This document shows positions 56,922 to 64,000 of a stretch of DNA of 64,000 nucleotides, piece after piece. A program made the position numbers and the translations under genes. This DNA is from Ignavibacteria bacterium (lineage in GTDB: Bacteria > Bacteroidota > Ignavibacteria > Tepidaquicellales > Tepidaquicellaceae). Location: contig JADJWZ010000002.1 in assembly GCA_016716125.1 (NCBI GenBank), forward strand, positions 62,001-126,000. Reading direction: 5' to 3'. Each line of letters starts with the position of its first letter. Position 1 is the first letter of the stretch. The notes under the pieces are model-generated. The model was given only the letters and a program-made list of their open reading frames with translations, did no database searches and had not been told where the DNA came from.

Positions 56922-59900
56922 ATGCTCAAAAAATTACTTTTATTTCTAATACCGATTGTCCTTGTGTTTGCATACGGTTTTAAGCCAAAGGACAAACCGG
57001 ATAGAAGTAACACGGAAAACAGCGGCAATACTCCCTACAGGATATTGTCGAATCCGAATCAGGTATCTGCCGTGACTTCAGTAAAACTGGATGTAAATCA
57101 GATCAGCACCTGGTTCAGAACAAACGGTTCCTTTAACAGAAATCCCACTACAGGTAATGCCGGTTTTGAATGGCCAAAAGGTCAGTTAAAATTCGCCAGG
57201 TATGCATCAGGAATCTGGATAGGGGCTGTTGTGGGAAATGATACATTATTATGTATAGCGGAATTCGATTATGAATATCTGCCGGGTTACGTTGATGATC
57301 AGGGTAATCCGCAGGGAAAGGATGATGATAATTACAGGATATACAACATCTCCAGTACGGACACATCAGATTACGGACCGGGGAACCACAGCATCCCAGC
57401 AAGGAGCGTATCTCGACAGCTTAGGCAATCCGCTTCTGCTCGGATCTCAGACACAGTTTTATTCTTATACTGACGGTTATCCTGAAGCGCATGCCCACAG
57501 AGCCGGAGGTACAGCGCCTTTAAAAGCGGTTATACTTCAGACCAACTGGTCATATGCAGTTAACGGACCGCTCAGCAGTATGTGCTTTTCGGAATTCAGG
57601 ATAATCAACAGGAGCAGTCAGCCGTGGAATCAGTGCTATATTGCATTATGGACTGACGATGATGTTGGTGTTGATAACGATGATGCAGTTTCAGTTGACA
57701 CAGTGCTTAATCTCGGAATTACATATAACTTTACAACTAATGACGGAGATTACGGCGCAGCTCCTCCGGCAGTTGGATTCGATTACTTCAGAGGTCCTAT
57801 CGTGCCGAGTCCGGGAGATACAGTAACTTATTATAATCCTCCGGGCAGTACTAACCTTGTTATTAAACCGGGTTTTAAGGAATTAGGAGTAACAGCATTT
57901 AATATGTACTCAAACGGAAATCCAAGTATAGGTGACCCATCAAACAGGACAGAAACATATTTTAATCTTCAGGGCTTACGAAGAGACGGTACGCCGTGGA
58001 TAAATCCGTTAACAAATCAGGTAACTCCATTTGCATTCTCAGGCAGTCCGGAAAACGGGACAGGTTGGAATCAGTCTGAAGGTGATGACAGAAGATTCAT
58101 GCAGTGTTCCGGACCATTGGTAGTTCAGCCCGGTGATACACAGTCGATAATCGTAGCACAGGTGATCGCCAGAGGAAGTTCAAATCTTGAAAGCGTAAAA
58201 TCATTGAAACAGGCAGACGCTCTTGCACAGAGAATATTTGACAACAACTTCCAGGTACCTGATGCAGCTCCATGCCCGACAGTACTTCCATATGCTCCGG
58301 GTAACGGAAAGATATATCTTTCATGGGATGACAAAACCGAAAGAATAAAGATCCCGAATAAACTCTCCGGCGGAGAATATAAATTCCAGGGATATAATGT
58401 ATATGCAGTAAAAACAGGAACAAACGGATCGAATGAAGCGGACAGGAAACTGATAATGACATTTGATATTAAGGACGGAATACAAGATATTCAGGACAGT
58501 ATATTCCAGGAGCAGTTCGGAACCTATGTGTATTACGTAGTTCAGAAAGGCACTGATAACGGAATATCGAGATATATAGTAATAGATAAGGATAATATAA
58601 ATAATTTATTCCTCGTATCGGGAACGCCTTACACCTTTGCAGTAACGTCATATTTCTACGATGCACTGGGCGGTCCGTTCTCAGCACCGAAAGTAAACGA
58701 ATCACCTATAACTTCATGCGTACTGACGGTAACGCCGCAGGCACTGACCTCAGGCACCCAGGTAAATTACGGATTAGGCGATACGATATATACAAATCAG
58801 AGAGATCTCGGCGTGATGCCGCTGGTAGTGGAGCCGTTAAATCTGATAACAGCAGAATATACATCGACCTACGGCGGTACGGCAGCAAATCCGACGTGGT
58901 CATTAGACAGAACGATCGGCGGATCAACAGAGAGAGTTCTTACAGATCAGCTGGACTTTACCGGTACACAGGATACAGCCAAGACAGTAAACGGATTCCT
59001 GCTTGTTCATCAGACGATAAGAGATTCAGGAGTAGTAAGAGATCCTGATGACAATCAGCTGGTGAGCAATAACATCCCGACCTATACAAGACTACGCGGC
59101 TGGACATACGAACCGGCGGGTAATATCTGGTTCCAGGGTCCTGATACGACAGCAATAGCAACGGCAAAAGTAATAACAAACAGACAGTTTGACAGCAGAT
59201 CACTTGGTATGAGTTTCCCGACACAGGGAAGATTTAACAACTTCAGATCAAGGATCACAGCAAACGGAGTACAGTTCAATGAAGGAACAGGAACAAATAC
59301 ATTAATGACCGGCGGTCCTTTAAGAAAGGTACAGTTTGTATTCGGCGAGACATCAAAGGCATACAGATATGCGCCGGCTGTAAACGTACTTGAGACGGAT
59401 ACAAATTTGTCAGTAATTCCTTACAGGGATATGGTAGATGTACCATTCAGCGTATATTCGGCAGACGAGCTTGATTCAACAGGCGGCGCACCGAGAAGGC
59501 TGAACATAGCGTTTGTAGATTCTGATGCAGACGGTACATGGAATCCTGACGAGACCGGCTTAGGCAGGTATCAGTTCACATATGTCCTGACATCGAGTTA
59601 CAGCGAGACCCCGAATGCTAACTATGTAAGCCGCAGCGGACAGCCGATCAATCCGGGCTCAGCAAATCCGACATTCGGATTTACGGCAATGGATGTGATG
59701 TATGCATGGCTTCCGAGACGGGCAACAGGAGCCAGCACGTGGACAACGGGTGATAAGCTGACAGTATATCCATACAGGATCACGCGTCCGCACTTTGTAC
59801 CGGGCTTTCCGATCAAGTATTCATGGACAGTGGATGGTACACAGACAGGCAATTCAGAACTTGCCAAGAATCAGATGAATAATGTAAAGGTATTCCCGAA

Positions 59901-60198
59901 CCCGTATTACGGCGGTCAGTCATTAGAGACGGATCCGTTCGCCAGGTTCATATATTTCAGCAATCTTCCGTCGACGTGTGATATATACATATACACATTG
60001 AGCGGAGTGCTGGTGAGAAAGATATCAAGGAGCAACAGTGATCCGAATAATTCACTGGAGCAATGGGATTTACAGAACACGGATCAGATCCCGGTAGCAA
60101 GCGGTATGTATATAGTCTTTGTGGACGGCGGTTCACTGGGCAGCAAAACGCTTAAGGTAGCAATATTTACACCAACAGAGAGAATACAAACATTCTAA
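56922..60198 (+). pseudogene. giant secreted T9SS-type protein, cassette B (one frameshift)
   Basis: Start ATG 56922 follows AAGAAGGAGG; an upstream in-frame TTG at 56898 is rejected because it covers that ribosome-binding site. The protein, once restored, has about 1,092 residues. Relative to cassette A, the bases at 57378-57386 read ACCGGGGAACC where A has ACCGTGGAGAACC, two bases fewer, so the frame is lost between GYVDDQGNPQG... and TTASQQGAYLDSLGNPLLLG. The part after about 58,150 is nearly identical to cassette A and the first third is more diverged. Full C-terminal module SNLPSTCDIYIYTLSGVLV and SGMYIVFVDGG is intact here. Confidence 0.85.
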
Positions 60199-60210
60199 TA
60201 ATAATTTTAC

Positions 60211-60242
60211 AGCGCCTGTGAAGCCAAAGCAGAACAGGCGCT
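60211..60242 (+). other. intercistronic stem-loop, cassette B
   Basis: AGCGCCTG (60211-60218) pairs perfectly with CAGGCGCT (60235-60242). It corresponds to 55367-55398 in cassette A, where the right arm has T in place of C and still pairs as G-T. Confidence 0.6.
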
Positions 60243-60283
60243 AAAATTAAAAAAAAGATATTTTAAAATAAGGAGCAATTAAC

Positions 60284-61322
60284 ATGAGAAATAAATACTT
60301 AAATATATTTGTAATCATACTGCTATTCTCGAGTATAACAGGTGTTTTTGCAGGTCCTAAGAATAAGTACGGCTTGTCGGCAGCGACAGAATTATTAATA
60401 CCGGTAGGTTCGGTGAGTACAGCATTAGGCGGCTCAAACCTTGCAACGGTATCAGGACTGGACGCAATACACTGGAATCCGTCAGGATTAGCAACTATGA
60501 CAGGGAAGACAGGCGAAGCAATGTTTTCCAATCAGCAATATATAGCAGACATAGATGTAAATTATTTTGCAGGCGCATATAAATTACCTAATGTCGGAAC
60601 ATTTGCCTTGTCACTAAAGGCATTAAACTTCGGAGACATAGAAATAACAACGGTAAACAATCCTGAAGGAACGGGCGAGACATATTCCCCGACCTTTCTT
60701 ATCAGCGGTCTGAGCTATGCAAGAGAGATGACCGACAGGATATCCTTCGGCGCAACAGCGAAGATAATCTATAACAAGATAACAAATGAAACAGCAAGCG
60801 GAATGGCGTTTGACTTTGGTCTGACATACAATGTGACCGGAAGCGGACTGAGATTTGGAGTAGCTCTTAAGAATCTCGGACCGAGCATGAAGTTTTCGGG
60901 ACAGGATCTGGAGCAGTTTTTCCAGCCGCCGGGAACACAGGCAGGTACACAGTCAGAGCCGAGAATGGTTGAACTGGGCTGATTTTGAACTTCCGACTGC
61001 ATTGTCACTCGGACTCAGCTATGACTTCAGACTTGATAAGACAAACAATCTAATGCTTCACGGCACGTTTCAGAATAACAGCTTTGCAACCGATGATTAC
61101 AATTTCGGACTTGAGTACAATTACAACAAGCTGATATATCTAAGAGGCGGCTATCAGATCACAAACGATACACAGGATGACAGGTTGTTCACCGGTCCGA
61201 GTTTTGGCGCAGGCTTTAACTATAACGCCAGCTCAAGTTTTAATATCGGGTTTGACTATGCGTACAGAGTCACTGATAAATTTGACGCTAATCAGTTCTT
61301 TACTATTCTTTTAGGTTTCTGA
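60284..61322 (+). pseudogene. PorV/PorQ-family outer-membrane protein, cassette B (frameshift)
   Basis: Nearly identical to the 55438 gene. The first frame stops in SEPRMVELG because the sequence has GGG (60976-60978) where cassette A has GG. The next frame then gives ADFELPTALSLGLSYDFRLD to the end. Removing one G restores 345 residues, equal to cassette A. The signal peptide and the GSVSTALGGSNLATVSGLDA block are intact. Confidence 0.88.
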
Positions 61323-61380
61323 TTTTATTAAAACAGAGTGGAGATTTGAAACGTCATAATATCAGTTACAGATTAATATT

Positions 61381-61424
61381 TTATTCAGTGTGTCCGTTAT
61401 AAAGGATGCACTGAATAATTTTTA
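61381..61424 (+). terminator. strong terminator, cassette B
   Basis: TTATTCAGTG (61381-61390) pairs perfectly with CACTGAATAA (61409-61418), with TCC/GGA inside, then TTTTTAT. The rest of the 310-bp gap up to 61632 shows no gene; an apparent open frame starting at 61390 lies inside this stem and is not credible. Confidence 0.85.
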
Positions 61425-61632
61425 TACCAATAAAATTACTCTCATTGTTTCCAGTCTATTTAATTTTATAAACAAATATATATTCCGGTTTTTCAGTTAT
61501 TCAAAAACCTGTATTCAGAATTTCAAATTTTATACTCATTTCAAAAAATATCAGCCCATTATATATCAGTTTTATATGTTTAGATAAAACTTTATTTTTA
61601 ATGTACATAATTAAATATAAAGGAGAAAAATC

Positions 61633-63377
61633 ATGATAAAGAAATTACTTCCTTTAATAGTTTTTGTACTGTTCATTTCAACAGAGGTTGTTCACTCCAA
61701 TGACGACAGAACCAACAGGATAGAAAGAACACACAAAGTATCTGACGGATCTGAGATATATGAAAACACAAATAATTATCAGCCAAAATTTACATCCACT
61801 CATTTCCTCCCGTTCACGGAGCATCATTAACTTACACTTTCACAAACACAGGCGTATTCACGGTTTATGATCTTCAGTCAAACGGCGTGCCTAATCAAAT
61901 CTGGCAGGATCCTTTAACACCTGAAAACGTTCACGCAACATTTATGTATTCGACTGAAGCAGGATTTGCTTCAAGAAATTGCGCCTATATGTTCAGTGAT
62001 AACGGCGGCGCAACATGGACATTCTTAGGTGACGTACCAAGCACAGACAGAAGCGGATTTCCGTCAATTTCAGGATTTACAAACGGCGCAGCAGTAATTG
62101 CAAATCATAACAATACAAACGGTACAACCACCAGAGCAAAAACTTATTTTGATGCAGGCGCAGGATTCGGTGTATTTACAGAATCAGATCCGGGTGATGC
62201 AGCAGGCGCACAGTCAATCTGGCCTAGAGTTGTCGGTATCGGATCAGACAGACAGGTAATTGTTGCTTCACAAGGCGGATCATATACAAATTCTTCTTTG
62301 AATGGTACATGGAGCGGATGGGAGGAATACCCGGGAGATCAGGCGGAAACATATGCATTATCAGTAGCTCCAAACGGAACAGTCGGACATGCTTACATTG
62401 GCGCAGCAGACGGGACAATTAATAATGATGTATTTTACAGATCATCTTCAGATAACGGTTTAACCTGGACAGCTCCTGAAAGAATCTGGGACTGGAACGA
62501 AGCTACTGATTCTTTAGGCTGCTTAAGAGGTGTATCATTAGTAATGGGAAATGACAATCAGCCATATGTTGCTTTCAATATTTCATTATTAACTTTAACA
62601 GGATTTTTCCCGGAAACACCTTCTTCAATCAGATTATGGTCACCGGCAGTTAACGGCGGAACACCGATTATAATAGCAGACCAGTCAACTGTACCGTTCT
62701 TCCCAAACAGAGGTTCTGTATCAGATGCATTCTTACCATTATGCAGACCTTCTATCGGAAGATCTCAAGCAGGCAATGGTTTATATTGCGCATATACAGC
62801 AACAACAGGTGAATACGGATCAGACACGAGCGCTTATTTTGCCGTCTGGTTCTCTTATTCCGGCAATAACGGCGCAACATGGTTAGCTCCGGAAAGAGTA
62901 ACACCTGTAACACCATTAAGAGACTGGAGATTTGTCAGCATATCGCAAGTAAACAATATAATACAAGGTCCATCAGCAGTTCAAATGTTTGTTCAAAGTG
63001 ATTCACTAGCAGGTACACACGTTAACGGCGCGCCAGTCGGAAATGGTGAGGCAATCGGAATCAGAGCTTGGATACCAATCGGTATAACTAACATTTCCAA
63101 CGTTGTACCCGATGATTTCAGCTTAGCGCAGAATTTCCCGAATCCATTTAATCCAAATACAAGGATCAGATTTGATATCAAAAATACGACAACTGTTACT
63201 TTAAAAGTGTTTAATGCAAACGGACAGGAAGTTGCTGTGTTAGTAAACAATGAAATTGTAACACCCGGAACAAAAGAAGTTACTTTCATTGGAAATAATC
63301 TCAGCAGCGGTATCTATTTCTATACATTGTTAGCAGGAGAGTTTAAGGAAACAAAGAAAATGATGCTGATCAAATAG
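61633..63377 (+). pseudogene. secreted BNR/Asp-box T9SS protein, copy 2 (frameshift)
   Basis: The start ATG 61633 follows AAAGGAG. The signal peptide and ERTHKVSDGSEIYENTNNYQ are in the first frame, which ends at 61830. The remaining 497 codons are in the next frame: Asp-boxes SDNGGATW, SSDNGLTW and SGNNGATW and a T9SS sorting domain NFPNPFNPNTRIRFDI. One C is missing from TTTCCTCCC (near 61806), where copy 1 has CCC. Restoring it gives 581 residues, against 584 in copy 1. Confidence 0.88.
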
Positions 63378-63464
63378 AATTAAATTATTTTATTACAATT
63401 AAAATATTACGACCTCATATATATTCTGATAAAATTAATATTATTAAACAAAAGGAGAAAAATC

Positions 63465-64000
63465 ATGAAAAAGAAATTACTACCTTTTATAGCTCTTGTG
63501 CTGTTCATTTCCGCAGGGATTGTTCAGTCACAAGTCGACAGAATCAGCAGGATAGAAAGAACTCACAAAGTATCCGACGGATCTGAGATTTATGAAACCA
63601 CAAATAATTATCAGCCAAAATTCGTATCAACTTATTATCCACCTGTTCAAGGTGCTTCTATAACCTACGTGTTTGAAAATACAGGCGTATTCACGGTTTA
63701 TGATCTTCAGTCAAACGGTGTGCCGAATCAAATCTGGCAGGATCCTTTAACACCGGGTAATGTTCACGCAACATTTATGTATTCGACTGAAGCAGGATTT
63801 GCTGCAAGAAATTGCGCATATATGTTCAGCAATGACGGCGGCGCAACGTGGACATTCTTAGGTGACGTACCAAGCACAGACAGAAGCGGATTTCCGTCAA
63901 TTTCCGGTTATACAAGCGGAGGAGCAGTAATCGCAAATCATAATAATACAAACGGAACAACCACCAGAGCAAAAACTTATTTTGATGCAGGCGCAGGTTT
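63465..64000 (+). CDS. secreted BNR/Asp-box T9SS protein, copy 3 (partial, runs off the window)
   Basis: ATG 63465 follows AAAGGAG; the leader TTAATATTATTAAACAAAA is the same as in copy 1. 178 residues are visible: the signal peptide (LPFIALVLFISAGIVQSQ), IERTHKVSDGSEIYETTNNY and the first Asp-box SNDGGATW, all in frame to the edge. It is closer to copy 2 in the first 130 codons (TEAGFAARNCAYMFS). The gene is 87 bases after copy 2 and probably in the same transcript. Confidence 0.85.
   Translation, partial: MKKKLLPFIALVLFISAGIVQSQVDRISRIERTHKVSDGSEIYETTNNYQPKFVSTYYPPVQGASITYVFENTGVFTVYDLQSNGVPNQIWQDPLTPGNVHATFMYSTEAGFAARNCAYMFSNDGGATWTFLGDVPSTDRSGFPSISGYTSGGAVIANHNNTNGTTTRAKTYFDAGAG

Noticed and set aside
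61390..61587. 65-residue open frame after cassette B
   Set aside because: It begins inside the cassette B terminator stem, is AT-rich and has no motif or ribosome-binding site.

Overview
The window reads as a contiguous AT-rich chromosome segment from a member of the Bacteroidota/Chlorobi assemblage, most likely an Ignavibacteria-like lineage. This is inferred from type IX secretion (T9SS) C-terminal sorting domains of the NFPNPFNPTT type, PorV/PorQ-like outer-membrane proteins, a TonB receptor with a carboxypeptidase-regulatory-like N-domain, and many TTG or leaderless-looking starts. No mobile-element gene, CRISPR array or rRNA was seen. One tRNA (Gln) was found.

Layout. (1) 1-10.3 kb: a one-strand run of small, mostly monocistronic-looking accessory genes. 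They encode SnoaL-like proteins, an SDR, VOC, DUF1398, DUF5694, two alpha/beta hydrolases, DUF2200, DUF1648, an XRE regulator, SRPBCC, two DUF1801 proteins, a RibD/DHFR-like protein and a methyltransferase. They are separated by non-coding DNA rich in palindromic repeats, and there is an attC-like fold near the left edge. (2) 10.4-13.3 kb: an Fe-S/oxidative-stress cluster (rrf2/iscR-like, iscS, iscA-like, Tat-type Fe/Mn SOD) behind a near-perfect IscR-type palindrome. (3) 13.3-17.9 kb: two lipoproteins, a LON-substrate-binding-domain protein, a glycosyltransferase 9, DUF3108 and a QueE-like radical SAM enzyme. (4) 18.0-26.8 kb, minus strand: PAP2, cystathionine gamma-lyase/synthase-like, cystathionine beta-synthase, a secreted protein, lysS, and scpA-scpB-pseudouridine synthase. 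(5) 27.0-31.6 kb: an outer-membrane barrel, a methyltransferase, the diadenylate cyclase cdaA, pcm and a YigZ-family gene. (6) 32.0-45.4 kb: the S10-spc-alpha ribosomal superoperon starting at rplB, with a tRNA-Gln between rplR and rpsE. (7) 45.4-47.0 kb: ysxC and a D-2-hydroxyacid dehydrogenase. (8) 47.0-64.0 kb: a surface/secretome cluster. It holds three copies of a BNR/Asp-box T9SS cargo, a TonB receptor, and a 4.3-kb tandem duplication of [1,090-residue secreted protein + PorV-like barrel], with a 17-bp tandem repeat between the two cassettes.

How it works together. The ribosomal block supplies translation, RNA polymerase alpha and the Sec channel. The Fe-S cluster is probably controlled by its own Rrf2 sensor. 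The right-hand 17 kb looks like a highly expressed cell-surface system exported by Sec and then T9SS, with PorV-like proteins as candidate shuttle or anchor partners for the large cargo.

Quality caveat. About a dozen one- or two-base indels interrupt otherwise convincing genes, including the essential secY and rpoA, and secY also appears to lack an internal segment. Many of the indels sit in homopolymers. Consensus error is therefore the simplest explanation and should be excluded before these genes are read as pseudogenes. The best candidate for an under-described system is the TonB receptor / giant cargo / PorV-like / BNR-cargo cluster at 47-64 kb.
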